A DNA stretch of 64,000 bases from JAYPHU01 sp964611435 (GTDB lineage Bacteria; Pseudomonadota; Alphaproteobacteria; Rhodospirillales; UBA2165), in contig CAZSXT010000015.1 of the NCBI GenBank assembly GCA_964611435.1, forward strand, positions 1-64,000, in the 5' to 3' direction. Of this stretch, positions 42,224-51,214 are shown in pieces (the first letter of the stretch is position 1; every line of letters starts with the position of its first letter). The position numbers and the translations under genes were made by a program. The notes beneath the pieces were generated by a model, which saw only the letters and a list, made by a program, of their open reading frames with translations, did not search any database and had not been told where the DNA came from.

Positions 42224-42268
42224 CACCAAATACGGTGGCTTAAATAACCAAAAATAGGGTGGAATGGC

Positions 42269-43261
42269 ATGAGTGAACTTCCGGCAAAAATGGATCGAAA
42301 TTTGGCGTTGGAAGCCGTTCGGGTAACCGAGGCGGCGGCTCTCGCGGCGTCCCGGTGGATGGGGCGAGGCGATGAGAAAGCGGCCGATCAGGCCGCTGTC
42401 GACGCGATGCGCCGGGCGCTCAATAGTTTGAATATCGAAGGCACCGTTCGGATCGGAGAGGGCGAACGGGATGAAGCGCCGATGCTCTATATCGGCGAGG
42501 AAGTCGGCGTCGGCGATGGACCGAAGATCGATATCGCCCTCGACCCCCTGGAAGGAACGACCATCACCGCCAAGGGCGGCACCAATGCGCTGGCCGTTGT
42601 TGCGATGGCGGAGGAAGGGGGCTTTTTGAACGCACCCGACACCTACATGGAGAAAATCGCTGTCGGCCATGGTTTGCCCGAAGGCGTGGTTGATCTGGAT
42701 GAGAAGGTCGAGGTGAACCTTAAAAATTTGGCCAAGGCCAAGGGCATGGATATCAGCGATATTGTCGCCTGTGTGCTGGACCGGCCGCGTCATGACGAGA
42801 TCATCGCCAAGTGCCGGGAAGTCGGTGCTCGGATCATGCTGATTGGCGACGGCGATGTCAGCGGCGTGATCGCCACTTCGCGGGAAGAGGCGGGAGTCGA
42901 TATCTATATGGGTGTCGGCGGGGCGCCCGAAGGCGTTTTGGCCGCGGCGGCTCTCCGCTGTATCGGCGGGCAGATGCAGGGCCGCCTGGTGTTCCGGAAT
43001 GCCCATGAAAAAGCCCGCGCAGAACGGCTGGGCGTCACTGATTTCGATCGAAAATACAATCTGCTTGATTTGGCCGGCGGTGAGGTGATGTTCGCCGCCA
43101 CCGGTGTGACCAACGGCACCATGCTGAAAGGCGTGCGCCGGTTCCGCCAGGGCGCGATGACTCATTCCATGATCATGCGCTCCAAGTCCGGCACGGTCCG
43201 CTATATCGAGGCGGAGCACAATTTTGACCGTAAGACGGGTTTCGACCCCGCCGACGAGTAG
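42269..43261 (+). CDS. glpX: Class II fructose-1,6-bisphosphatase
   Basis: The 330-residue enzyme dephosphorylates fructose-1,6-bisphosphate in gluconeogenesis. Motifs include LAASRWMGRGDEKAADQAAVDAMR, IGEGERDEAPMLYIGE, the metal-binding IALDPLEGT, GGAPEGVLAAAALRCIGGQMQGRL, and FAATGVTNGTMLKGV. The length is typical of GlpX. It follows hom by 45 bp and precedes recJ by two bases, forming the well-conserved hom-glpX-recJ run of alphaproteobacteria. Confidence 0.95.
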   Translation: MSELPAKMDRNLALEAVRVTEAAALAASRWMGRGDEKAADQAAVDAMRRALNSLNIEGTVRIGEGERDEAPMLYIGEEVGVGDGPKIDIALDPLEGTTITAKGGTNALAVVAMAEEGGFLNAPDTYMEKIAVGHGLPEGVVDLDEKVEVNLKNLAKAKGMDISDIVACVLDRPRHDEIIAKCREVGARIMLIGDGDVSGVIATSREEAGVDIYMGVGGAPEGVLAAAALRCIGGQMQGRLVFRNAHEKARAERLGVTDFDRKYNLLDLAGGEVMFAATGVTNGTMLKGVRRFRQGAMTHSMIMRSKSGTVRYIEAEHNFDRKTGFDPADE

Positions 43262-43263
43262 CC

Positions 43264-45048
43264 GTGGACGCCGTCGCATCAGAGACGGTCGTATTCGGGG
43301 TAGAGAAATCCTTCTCAGGCCGTCGCTGGCTGGAACGTGACTATGACCAGCGGCTGGCGATGGCCATTTCCCAACAGTATACCCTGCCGGAAATCATCGG
43401 GCGGCTGCTGTCCGCCCGGGACGTGGACCTGGAAGTTGTCGAGACGTTCCTGGACCCCCGTCTGAATACGCTGCTGCCCGATCCCGGACATTTATTGGAC
43501 ATGGATAAGGCCGTCGAGCGGCTGATCCGGGCGATCAAGGCCGGCGAGCAGGTCGCGGTGTTTGGCGACTATGACGTGGATGGAGCAACCTCGTCGGCGC
43601 TGGTCAAACGTTTCTTTCGGGCGTTGGGCGTTGATCTCCGCATCTATATTCCCGACCGCATGAAAGAAGGCTATGGCCCCAACATCCCGGCGCTGAGCCA
43701 ATTGAAGGGCCAGGGCACAGACGTCGTGATCACCGTCGATTGCGGCACCGCGTCCTATGAGCCGTTGGAATATGCGCTGGAAAACGACCTGGATGTCATT
43801 GTCGTCGACCACCATGTGGCCGAAGCGGGCCTGCCCAAGGCCACCGCAGTGGTGAACCCGAACCGGATGGACGAAGACAGCCCGCACGGTCAGTTGGCGG
43901 CAGTTGGCGTGACGTTTCTCCTTCTCGTCGCGCTCAACCGGGGCTTGAGGGAGGCTGGTTATTACAAAGAACAGAATTTGGCCGAACCTGATTTGATGGC
44001 TTTGCTTGATCTCGTTGCGCTCGGCACGGTGGCCGATATCGTGCCTCTGACAGGCGTCAACCGGGCGCTGGTGATTCAGGGATTGAAGGTCTTCGCCCGC
44101 CGCCGCAATGCGGGCATGAAGGCGCTGGCGGACATTGCCGGGATAGATGAAACACCAAGCGCGTATCACATGGGATTTATTTTAGGTCCCAGGGTCAACG
44201 CCGGCGGCCGGGTAGGGGAGTCTCACCTGGGCGCGCAGTTGCTGTCCACCGAGGATGAGATGGAGGCCGCACAAATCGCCGAGGCGCTCAACAACTATAA
44301 TCTGGAACGCCGGGAGATCGAAGAGCAGATCAGTAACGAGGCGGTCGAGCAGGCGGAGTCCCAGCGCGGTGAGTCCGTTGTGTTCGTCGCGGCAGAGAAC
44401 TGGCACGCCGGCGTTATCGGCATTGTCGCCAGCCGTTTGAAGGAACGCTTCAATGTGCCGGCCTGTGTGGTCGCCGTGACCGATGGCAAAGGCGTCGGCT
44501 CTGCCCGATCCGTACCGGGGGTTAATCTCGGGGCTGCCGTCATCGCCGCTCGTCAACAGGGGATGCTGCTGGCCGGCGGCGGTCACGCCATGGCGGCCGG
44601 CTTTACCTGCGAGGCGGATAAGTTGGAGGCGTTCCGGGATTTCCTGGCCGAGCGCATCAGCAAGCAGATCGAAGACAATGGCGTCGCGCCAAGCTGGAAG
44701 ATCGACGGTGCGCTCAAAGTCGAAGCGGCGAGTTTGGACCTAATCCATCAGGTGGCCCGGCTTGGCCCCTTCGGCAGTGGCAATGCCGAGCCCCGGTTCG
44801 TGTTTAATGGACTGCGTGTCGCCAAGGTGGATGTGGTCGGCGCCGATCACGTGCGCTGCCACTTCGTCGATGCCAACGGTAAGCGGTTGCAGGGGATCGC
44901 CTTTCGAACGGCGGAGACGGAGTTAGGCCAGGCATTGCTGAACCATGGCGGTCTGCCGGTGCACGTGCTCGGCCGGCTCCGGGAGAATGTTTGGCAGGGC
45001 CGGTCGTCGGTGCAGTTGATGATCGACGACGCCGCGCCCGCGCAATAA
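43264..45048 (+). CDS. recJ: Single-stranded-DNA-specific exonuclease RecJ
   Basis: The 594-residue 5'-3' exonuclease acts in recombination and mismatch repair. DHH-family motifs are visible: FGDYDVDGATSSALV, VDCGTASYEPL, VVDHHVAE, VALGTVADIVPLTG, LGPRVNAGGRVGESHLGAQLL, and in the DHHA1 domain AGGGHAMAAGFTC, followed by the OB-fold. The start is a GTG at 43264, two bases after the glpX stop; a later ATG would remove conserved sequence. Confidence 0.95.
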   Translation: MDAVASETVVFGVEKSFSGRRWLERDYDQRLAMAISQQYTLPEIIGRLLSARDVDLEVVETFLDPRLNTLLPDPGHLLDMDKAVERLIRAIKAGEQVAVFGDYDVDGATSSALVKRFFRALGVDLRIYIPDRMKEGYGPNIPALSQLKGQGTDVVITVDCGTASYEPLEYALENDLDVIVVDHHVAEAGLPKATAVVNPNRMDEDSPHGQLAAVGVTFLLLVALNRGLREAGYYKEQNLAEPDLMALLDLVALGTVADIVPLTGVNRALVIQGLKVFARRRNAGMKALADIAGIDETPSAYHMGFILGPRVNAGGRVGESHLGAQLLSTEDEMEAAQIAEALNNYNLERREIEEQISNEAVEQAESQRGESVVFVAAENWHAGVIGIVASRLKERFNVPACVVAVTDGKGVGSARSVPGVNLGAAVIAARQQGMLLAGGGHAMAAGFTCEADKLEAFRDFLAERISKQIEDNGVAPSWKIDGALKVEAASLDLIHQVARLGPFGSGNAEPRFVFNGLRVAKVDVVGADHVRCHFVDANGKRLQGIAFRTAETELGQALLNHGGLPVHVLGRLRENVWQGRSSVQLMIDDAAPAQ

Positions 45049-45061
45049 GGACCTCACCTCC

Positions 45062-46273
45062 ATGAACTCGTCCGTCCGTCTGGTCGCCACCGTTTGCCTG
45101 GCGGAGTTGCTGACCATGGTGGGGGTCTTCACCTTCCCCGCCCTGATGCCGGACTTCATCGCCGAATGGGGGTTGAACAATACCGAGGCCGGTTGGATCG
45201 CCGGGGTGATGCTGGCCGGGTATGCTTGCGGCGTGCCTGTACTGGTCAGCCTGACTGATCGGGTGGATGCGCGACTCGTCCATATAGGCGGCTCGATAGT
45301 AACGGCGCTGTCGCTTGTGGGCTTCGTGCTGATTGCCGAAGGTTTTCTCTCGGCTTTAATCCTGCGATTTTTCGCCGGGGTGGGCCTGGCGGCGACCTAC
45401 ATGCCCGGACTCCGTATGTTGATGGACCGTTACGAGGGCCACAAACAGGCCCGCTCGGTCGCCTTTTATACGGCAAGCTTTTCCCTCGGTACGGCGATTT
45501 CGTTCTTCGTCTCCGGAGAATTGGGCAGCGCGTTCGGTTGGCAGACCGCCATTTGGGTGGCGGCCGTTTCCGCCGCGTTGGCGGTCCTCCTGGTTTTCGT
45601 AAGCCTGCAACCGGTGGCGCCGGCAAAGCCCGATGAACCAACCCGGCTTTTGGACTTCCGGCCGATCTTCCGAAACCGGGCGGCCATGGGCTATATCTGG
45701 GCTTATGGCGCGCACAATTGGGAATTGTTCGCCTATCGATCCTGGATGGTGGCCTTCCTGGCCTTCAGTCTGACCCTGCAGCCTGACGCAATCACCTGGG
45801 GGGCGCCGACCCTCATCGCCACCTTTAGCGCGATCGTCGCCGTTCTTACCAGCATCGGCGGGAACGAGTTGGCCGACCGGTTCGGCCGGCGGCGGATGAT
45901 TTGTCTCTATCTGATTGCCGCCGGAACCCTGGGCCTGTTTGCCGGCTTTTTGCCGGCGTTGCCCTACGGGATCGTGGCCGGACTCATGCTGCTCTATGCC
46001 GCATTGATCCAGTTGGACTCGGCCGCGCTGACCGCCGGCGCCGTAAGTGTGGCGGAGGAGGGGCGCCGTGGCGCGACCCTGGGCCTGCACGCATTGATCG
46101 GATTCGCCGGCGCGGCCATCGGGCCGCTGGTGTTTGGCATGCTCCTCGATATTGGCGGCGGCCGGGAAGACATTTTCGCCTGGGGACTGGGATTCGCGTC
46201 CATGGGGGGTGTCGCGCTCCTGGGCCCCGTCGCCTTGTGGCTGTTAAGACCGAAAACCGGGGACGTGAATTGA
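45062..46273 (+). CDS. MFS transporter
   Basis: The 403-residue protein has about twelve membrane segments, with FPALMPDFIAEWGLNNTEAGWIAG at the N terminus and NELADRFGRRRMICLYL in the central loop (motif A-like). MYEGHKQARSVAFYTASFSLGTAI-type sequence resembles cyanate/nitrate-like and YfkF-like exporters, but no substrate is clear. It follows recJ by 13 bp and may be co-transcribed with it. Its own ribosome binding site is weak. Confidence 0.85.
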   Translation: MNSSVRLVATVCLAELLTMVGVFTFPALMPDFIAEWGLNNTEAGWIAGVMLAGYACGVPVLVSLTDRVDARLVHIGGSIVTALSLVGFVLIAEGFLSALILRFFAGVGLAATYMPGLRMLMDRYEGHKQARSVAFYTASFSLGTAISFFVSGELGSAFGWQTAIWVAAVSAALAVLLVFVSLQPVAPAKPDEPTRLLDFRPIFRNRAAMGYIWAYGAHNWELFAYRSWMVAFLAFSLTLQPDAITWGAPTLIATFSAIVAVLTSIGGNELADRFGRRRMICLYLIAAGTLGLFAGFLPALPYGIVAGLMLLYAALIQLDSAALTAGAVSVAEEGRRGATLGLHALIGFAGAAIGPLVFGMLLDIGGGREDIFAWGLGFASMGGVALLGPVALWLLRPKTGDVN

Positions 46274-46276
46274 GAC

Positions 46277-46304
46277 TTGATTTCGCCCGGCGCTGTTTAT
46301 ATAT
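46277..46304 (+). promoter_or_regulatory. Candidate promoter of tRNA-Glu
   Basis: TTGATT at 46277-46282 and ATATAT at 46299-46304 are separated by 16 bp and lie about 15 bp before the first tRNA base, a spacing expected for a strong tRNA promoter. This is a motif match only. Confidence 0.35.
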
Positions 46305-46318
46305 GGAGCCCCTCGCGT

Positions 46319-46396
46319 GACCCCTTCGTCTAGTCAGGCCTAGGACTCCAGATTTTCATTCTGGCAACACGGGTTCGAATCCCGTAGGGGTCACCA
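46319..46396 (+). tRNA. tRNA-Glu (anticodon TTC)
   Basis: The acceptor stem GACCCCT pairs with AGGGGTC. The anticodon arm is CCAGA-TTTTCAT-TCTGG, giving anticodon TTC. The T arm is CGGGTTCGAATCCCG, and an encoded CCA follows the discriminator A at 46393. A T run follows at about 46398-46402. Confidence 0.95.
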
Positions 46397-46649
46397 CTTT
46401 TTCCCAGTTTCACCCCATCCGGCCCGCCGGGCCACCTTCCCCCGCGAGCGGGGAAGGGGTTCTGATATGGATATCGCGGCACACCGCCCCACCTCCCCCT
46501 ATGACGGGTGAGGTCGAGAAACGCCATGCGTTTCGAGGGTGGGGGTGGAATTTATGAACACAGAGGACAAAGAGCTCATCGAGAAGTTTACTGCACTCCG
46601 CCCCACAGTGCGTCATCCCCGAGTTGCGAAGCAATTCTCGGGGAACCAC
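46397..46649. repeat. Intergenic region with several palindromic repeats (253 bp)
   Basis: No gene is seen. Three hairpin-forming sequences are packed here: CCTTCCCC..CGGGGAAGG at 46435-46457; a compound inverted repeat at about 46485-46548 with GAAACGC/GCGTTTC in its centre and CCCCACC/GGTGGGG-type arms outside; and CCCCGAGTTGC..GCAATTCTCGGGG at 46617-46643. The last has a near copy at 55009-55035. Such elements are typical of extragenic palindromic repeats in GC-rich alphaproteobacteria. Confidence 0.65.
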
Positions 46650-47537
46650 TCACCCCCTCAAAAACAGCACGTTCGCGAAGCCGTCGGAGAGTCGGCCGGT
46701 AGCAGACGCGTAGTCGTCCCAGGTGATCTCGAGGATGCCGCCGGCCTCGATCATGCCGACCGGTGTGTAGCCGCAAGATTGGAGGAGGTCGGCGATTTTG
46801 GCGCGGGCCTCCGCCGCCTCGTTGCCGGCTTCCAGGACCAGGGCCGGGCCGAAGCGTTCAAGCGTCGCCCGTGCGCCCTCCAGAACCTCGAACTCATGGC
46901 CCTCCACATCGATCTTTAGGAAATCCAGCCGGTCGAGGTTTTGTTCCTCGGCGACGGCGTCCAGGGGGGTGGCCGGGATAGTGAGGCTCTCCGATTGATC
47001 GGCGCCGGCGTCAACGCCGATCCCCGACTTGCCGGAATGATCTTGATTGTGAGTGAAGGAAACCTCACCTGCGCCGTTGCTGGCGGCTTTGCGGATGACG
47101 GTGGCGTTCTTGAGCCCGTTGACCGCGAGGGTCTTGTCCATGGAGTCTGAGAGGCGCGCCACCGGCTCGAACGCGATGACCCTGCCCGCCGGTCCGACAG
47201 CGCGGGCCATTTGCAGGGTCCATTCGCCGTAGTTCGCCCCCACATCAATGGCGACGCCGCCGGCCGGGCAGTGATTGCGGATCACTGTGCCGCCTTCCAG
47301 CCCGTTCAGCAGATAATGCGCCCCCATGGTGTCGAGAGGCGCGGGGAGATAGAGCTGATCTCGGCTGCTCACCGTCACATAGCCGCCGGGCCAATCGGCC
47401 ATCACCTGCCGCTCGATCGATTTCCGGTACTTGCCCCAGTGAAACAGCAGGGGGATGCGGTCGCGGAAGCGCTGCCGTCTTGCCCGCAGGCGCGCCACAT
47501 TCCGCATCAGCCGTTTGTCACTGTCACTTGAATTCAT
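46650..47537 (-). CDS. FkbM family methyltransferase
   Basis: The 295-residue protein has the FkbM-type SAM-binding fold: GGVAIDVGANYGEWTLQMARAVG (motif I), VIAFEPVARLSDSMDKTL, and the family signature FLKIDVEGHEFEVLEGARATLERFGPALVLE. Such enzymes O-methylate sugars of polysaccharides, lipids or antibiotics. The N-terminal 60 residues are basic. It lies nine bases after the DUF1624 gene on the same strand, and both may modify cell-surface glycans (inference). Confidence 0.88.
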   Translation of the reverse strand: MNSSDSDKRLMRNVARLRARRQRFRDRIPLLFHWGKYRKSIERQVMADWPGGYVTVSSRDQLYLPAPLDTMGAHYLLNGLEGGTVIRNHCPAGGVAIDVGANYGEWTLQMARAVGPAGRVIAFEPVARLSDSMDKTLAVNGLKNATVIRKAASNGAGEVSFTHNQDHSGKSGIGVDAGADQSESLTIPATPLDAVAEEQNLDRLDFLKIDVEGHEFEVLEGARATLERFGPALVLEAGNEAAEARAKIADLLQSCGYTPVGMIEAGGILEITWDDYASATGRLSDGFANVLFLRG

Positions 47538-47546
47538 TGCCGGTCT

Positions 47547-48299
47547 TTACCCGCTGGCCAGTTTCCAAAACAGATACATGCCACCGAACAGGATCGGCTG
47601 GTGGATGAGATAAATCAACAGGCTATGCCGCCCGGCCAGATGAAGGAGCTTTGCCGCTGCACTAACCGGCTGGTAGTTAAATACCGCCGGCGCACCGTTT
47701 TCGAACGTGAGCCGTCCCGCCAAAAGTCCCAGCACCGGCGCCCCGAACCAAGGCAGCAGCGGCACATAATCGACGCTGGCTGGAAATTCGACCGCCAATC
47801 CCAGCCATAGCCAATGATCGGCGGACAACGCTTGTGATGTCAGGAACAGGGGTGCAGCGAGGCAGGCAATGCCCAAGATCAAGAGCCCGATGTTCGGGAG
47901 CCGTGCGACGGCGAGCATCAGCACACTCGCGACCGTAATGTGATGCAGGATGCCGAAAAAGATATACGTGTTCGGATCGACAAAATACGTGCCGGCGGAA
48001 ACGACCCCGGCCGCCGCTGCGATCATGACCAATCGCCGCCAAAACGCGCGGGTCGTCAGACCCCGCCGCCGGGCTAGGGCCTGGGCGAATCCCATCACGA
48101 ACAGGATCATCCCGGCGATGAAGCGGGCGTACCATTGCCAGGCCGGGTCGCCGAACAGGTCGAATTCGGCGTAGCGGAAATAGGTCAGGTCCCAGGAAAA
48201 GTGGTAGCTGATCATCAACAGGATGGCGACGCCCCGGACCATATCAACAATAGGGTAACGAGGGCGGCTTGGCGCGGGTATGGCTGATCTATCGTTCAT
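47547..48299 (-). CDS. DUF1624/HGSNAT-like membrane acyltransferase
   Basis: The 250-residue protein has about seven membrane segments and the N-terminal signature RYPIVDMVRGVAILLMISYHFSWDL, where Arg and His are conserved in heparan-alpha-glucosaminide N-acetyltransferase-like proteins. It probably moves an acyl group across the inner membrane to a glycan. I chose the ATG at 48299, as the upstream codons to 48350 are not membrane-like. It is followed by the FkbM gene after nine bases. Confidence 0.85.
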   Translation of the reverse strand: MNDRSAIPAPSRPRYPIVDMVRGVAILLMISYHFSWDLTYFRYAEFDLFGDPAWQWYARFIAGMILFVMGFAQALARRRGLTTRAFWRRLVMIAAAAGVVSAGTYFVDPNTYIFFGILHHITVASVLMLAVARLPNIGLLILGIACLAAPLFLTSQALSADHWLWLGLAVEFPASVDYVPLLPWFGAPVLGLLAGRLTFENGAPAVFNYQPVSAAAKLLHLAGRHSLLIYLIHQPILFGGMYLFWKLASG

Positions 48300-48388
48300 T
48301 CTGGCATCGCTTGTACCCGTTGGCGGAGGTTCAAGCCACCCGTAAAACATTGGTTGTACAGGTTAAATTCGCCACTAAGCTGGCGGCC

Positions 48389-49342
48389 ATGGTTTTTCTG
48401 AACGCCACACTTCCCATGTTCGCGCTGCTGTTCGCCGGCTTTTTCGCGGTCCGGCGGGGCTATCTGACCGAAGGCGGCATCAAGGGCCTCGCCCTGTTCG
48501 CCTTTTATTTCGCCATGCCGGTGTTTTTGTTCCGGACGATGGCGAACCTGTCGCTGGCGGACGGCCTGGACGCCCGGTTTTTCATCCATTACCTGGCGGC
48601 AGGGATATGCACCTATCTGATCGGCATGGGGATCGGCCGCTTTGTTTTCGGCGCACAACTGGCCGGGCAGGCGATCTTTGGTATGTCGGCGTGCTTCGGC
48701 AATCTGGCGATCATCGCGCTGCCCATTGTTATTGATGTCTTCGGCGAAAAGGCGACGCTGCCCATCACTATGCTGGTGTTGCTGGAAGCTGCGGTCTACA
48801 TGCCAGTGACCATCATCATTCTGGAAGTTCTCAGAAGCCGGGAAGGGGCAGTGGCGGGCGCCGGGCTGCCCCGCGCCGTCGGCAAGGGCGTTATGGCGGT
48901 AATCACCAATGCGGTGATCATGTCCATGCTGATCGGCATCCTGTTTTCCTACTATTCCATTCCGATCCCGACGTTGGTTGACGAATTTGCAAGCCTGGTC
49001 GGGAGCGCCGGTATTCCGTGTTCCTTGTTTGCCCTGGGGGCGAGTCTGGCTCGGATCAAGCGCACCGATAAGTTCTCCGAGAGTGCGGTGATGACCGGCG
49101 TGAAACTGATCCTGTATCCGCTCTTGGTGTTCGGTGCGCTGTCCTTGCTGCCGGCGCCGGACCCGATTTGGGTGGCGACCGCCGTCCTGGCGGCCTGTAT
49201 GCCCATGGGCGCGAACTTGTACTTGGTGGCGGAAACCTTCAACGCCCATGTGGGCCGGGCGTCCATGGCCGTTCTGACCTCCACCATCGTTTCCGCGCTG
49301 ACGGTGTCCATCGCGGCCGCCATTTTGGCCGGAAATCTCTAA
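48389..49342 (+). CDS. AEC family transporter (auxin efflux carrier type)
   Basis: The 317-residue protein has about ten membrane segments: ATLPMFALLFAGFFAVRRGYL, FAFYFAMPVFLFRTMANL, SACFGNLAIIALPIVIDVFG, and LAACMPMGANLYLVAETFNAHVGRASMAVLTSTIVSALT. AEC proteins export small organic acids such as malate or auxin-like compounds. The ATG at 48389 starts the first membrane helix; the upstream in-frame stretch overlaps the promoter of the divergent DUF1624 gene. Confidence 0.88.
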   Translation: MVFLNATLPMFALLFAGFFAVRRGYLTEGGIKGLALFAFYFAMPVFLFRTMANLSLADGLDARFFIHYLAAGICTYLIGMGIGRFVFGAQLAGQAIFGMSACFGNLAIIALPIVIDVFGEKATLPITMLVLLEAAVYMPVTIIILEVLRSREGAVAGAGLPRAVGKGVMAVITNAVIMSMLIGILFSYYSIPIPTLVDEFASLVGSAGIPCSLFALGASLARIKRTDKFSESAVMTGVKLILYPLLVFGALSLLPAPDPIWVATAVLAACMPMGANLYLVAETFNAHVGRASMAVLTSTIVSALTVSIAAAILAGNL

Positions 49343-49409
49343 AAATAACCGGTTAGGCTCTGTCGCTCTCCGATTTATCGGTTATGATACGGCCCGAGGG
49401 AGGAAATAA

Positions 49410-50105
49410 ATGGGTGTTCTTGAAACCCTGACACTGGCGCTGGGCGCGTCTTGGGGCGCCGGGCTCAATCTATATGCAACCGCCGCGATTATGGGCGTGT
49501 TGGACCTGATGGGGTTGGTTGACCTTCCAGAGCCTCTCCAAATTCTGGGGAATCCGTTGGTCATTGGCGTCGCCGCCATCCTCTACTTCATCGAGTTCTT
49601 CGCCGATAAAATCCCGGGTCTGGACTCCGTTTGGGACGCCATCCACACCTTTGTTCGTATCCCCGCAGGCGCATTGATGGCCATGGGCGCGATTGAGGGC
49701 CTGGACATCGGTTTCGCGCCGGAGCTTCAGACGGTTGCGGCGCTGGTCGGCGGCGGCGCTATTGCCGCCGGTACGCACGCCACCAAGGCCGGCACGAGGG
49801 CGGTTATTAATACGTCGCCGGAACCGGTCACCAACTGGACGGCATCGTTCCTGGAAGACGTGCTTGTGGTGGTCGGTATGTTTTTCGCGATCTTCAAGCC
49901 AATCGTGTTCCTGGTGATCTTTGCGGTCTTTGCCTTGTTGGCCATCTGGATTGTGCCGAAGATTTGGCGCGGCATTCGAAAGGTGTTTTCCAGCGCCCGT
50001 CATCCGGTGAATACAATCAAATCCGACCCTCAGGAGCGAATGTCGCTCTCACTGGCTCAGGTCGAATCCACGGAACCGGTCAAGCTGGAAGACAAGTCCG
50101 GCTAG
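49410..50105 (+). CDS. DUF4126 membrane protein
   Basis: The 231-residue protein starts with a DUF4126 pattern: GASWGAGLNLYATAAIMGVLDLMG, ILYFIEFFADKIPGLDSVWDAIHTFVRIPAGALMAMGA, and GGGAIAAGTHATKAGTRAVINTSPEPVTNW. About five membrane segments are present and the tail is soluble. The function is unknown. A GGGAGGAAATAA leader gives a strong ribosome binding site. It is followed by a small conserved gene. Confidence 0.85.
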   Translation: MGVLETLTLALGASWGAGLNLYATAAIMGVLDLMGLVDLPEPLQILGNPLVIGVAAILYFIEFFADKIPGLDSVWDAIHTFVRIPAGALMAMGAIEGLDIGFAPELQTVAALVGGGAIAAGTHATKAGTRAVINTSPEPVTNWTASFLEDVLVVVGMFFAIFKPIVFLVIFAVFALLAIWIVPKIWRGIRKVFSSARHPVNTIKSDPQERMSLSLAQVESTEPVKLEDKSG

Positions 50106-50168
50106 TTTACCAATTTTAAACCTCACGCGGTCTATGGTCTCCCTGTACCCATAGAAGGAGACCGCAGA

Positions 50169-50381
50169 ATGCGTTATTCGGTCCATTTTGAAACGTCAGA
50201 TCGCAATTGGGTTGTCACCGACCAGGCCAACGCCAATCAGGTCATGGGCGTGCACGTCAGCAAATCCGATGCCTACCGCCACGCCTTTGCCGAGCAAGAG
50301 CGCTGGCGCAAGTTTGATCCTGTCGCCAAGCATCTGGCGCGGATCCGGAAGATGATGCCGCAGTCTCTTGTGGTCGGCTAA
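50169..50381 (+). CDS. Small conserved protein of unknown function (70 aa)
   Basis: The 70-residue product begins MRYSVHFETSDRNWVV, where two beta strands seem likely, and continues with a basic helix SKSDAYRHAFAEQERWRKF. An AGAAGGAGA ribosome binding site is ideally spaced before the ATG, which supports expression. The gene stands between DUF4126 and the convergent NIPSNAP gene. I do not recognise a named family. Confidence 0.7.
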   Translation: MRYSVHFETSDRNWVVTDQANANQVMGVHVSKSDAYRHAFAEQERWRKFDPVAKHLARIRKMMPQSLVVG

Positions 50382-50400
50382 ATTTTAGCCGCCGGTTGGA

Positions 50401-51024
50401 CTAACGCATCGGCGAAAATGGCGCCGGCAGCATGATTTTGCTGTCCTGAGCGCCCATATGATGAGGCCCGCCTTCAACCGGCGCCGGCCAGACGCCCGCC
50501 TCTCCGGCTTCTTTTCGTGCTTTGGCGCGATCATCCAGGCTTTTGTACGGCCAAATATGAATCATCTTGCTGGCCACCCCGATATCGCACTCCAACAGCC
50601 CAACGCAGGGTGAATATTCGAGCCGTCCCGGCAAATCCTTTTCCCAGGCCGCTTTAACCGCCGGCATCTTGCCGGGTTCCACCATATAGCTCCGCATTTC
50701 GTAGTAGGGGCCGTGCTCGCCCGGCGTCATTTCCGGCGAGAACGGCCACGCGAAGCAGATTTCAACATTCTGTTTGAGAACAAATTCACCGATCTTCGGC
50801 GGCCAGGCGCCGCTGGCGACGGATTCATGGCGAATCTCTGCGCGTTGATTAAGGTCATCGTAGCGCCAGATATGGACGATCTGGTTGAGTGGGCCGATCT
50901 CGGTGTACCAAAAGCCGACCAGCGGGGAGAGCTTGGTGCGGCCTTCAATTTTTTCTTCAAATCGTTTGATGACCTCGCCGGTGGAGCGGGCGGTGAGGTC
51001 GTATGTCCGAATTTCATAAATCAT
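50401..51024 (-). CDS. NIPSNAP family protein with two repeats
   Basis: The 207-residue protein contains two ferredoxin-like NIPSNAP repeats: MIYEIRTYDLTARSTGEVIKRFEE with VHIWRYDDLNQRAEIR, and YYEMRSYMVEPGKMPAVKAAWEK with IHIWPYKSLDDRAKAR. NIPSNAP proteins are dimeric alpha-beta barrel proteins found in bacteria and mitochondria; their biochemical role is unclear, although some sit in catabolic operons. It is a single gene, divergent from the PPOX-family gene. Confidence 0.88.
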   Translation of the reverse strand: MIYEIRTYDLTARSTGEVIKRFEEKIEGRTKLSPLVGFWYTEIGPLNQIVHIWRYDDLNQRAEIRHESVASGAWPPKIGEFVLKQNVEICFAWPFSPEMTPGEHGPYYEMRSYMVEPGKMPAVKAAWEKDLPGRLEYSPCVGLLECDIGVASKMIHIWPYKSLDDRAKARKEAGEAGVWPAPVEGGPHHMGAQDSKIMLPAPFSPMR

Positions 51025-51214
51025 GATTGTTCCCTGTTTAATTCGCTACGTGAGTCGTACTGGACCCGTTTGGCATTGAAAAGCCAAATAGACGCAAATA
51101 GAGGTGTGACAGCGAATTGTCTTCGCGCCAATTTCCCCATATAAGGTTGGACATTAGAAATTTCGCCGGGTCAAAAAATCCTAAACCATCCCGGCACCGA
51201 ACATGGAGAAGAAG

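Noticed and set aside
42218..43279. Minus-strand open frame (353 codons) opposite glpX
   Set aside because: It is a shadow of the glpX reading frame with no recognisable motifs.
48296..49249. Minus-strand open frame (317 codons) opposite the AEC transporter
   Set aside because: It is antisense to conserved membrane segments and extremely rich in Gln, His and Arg.
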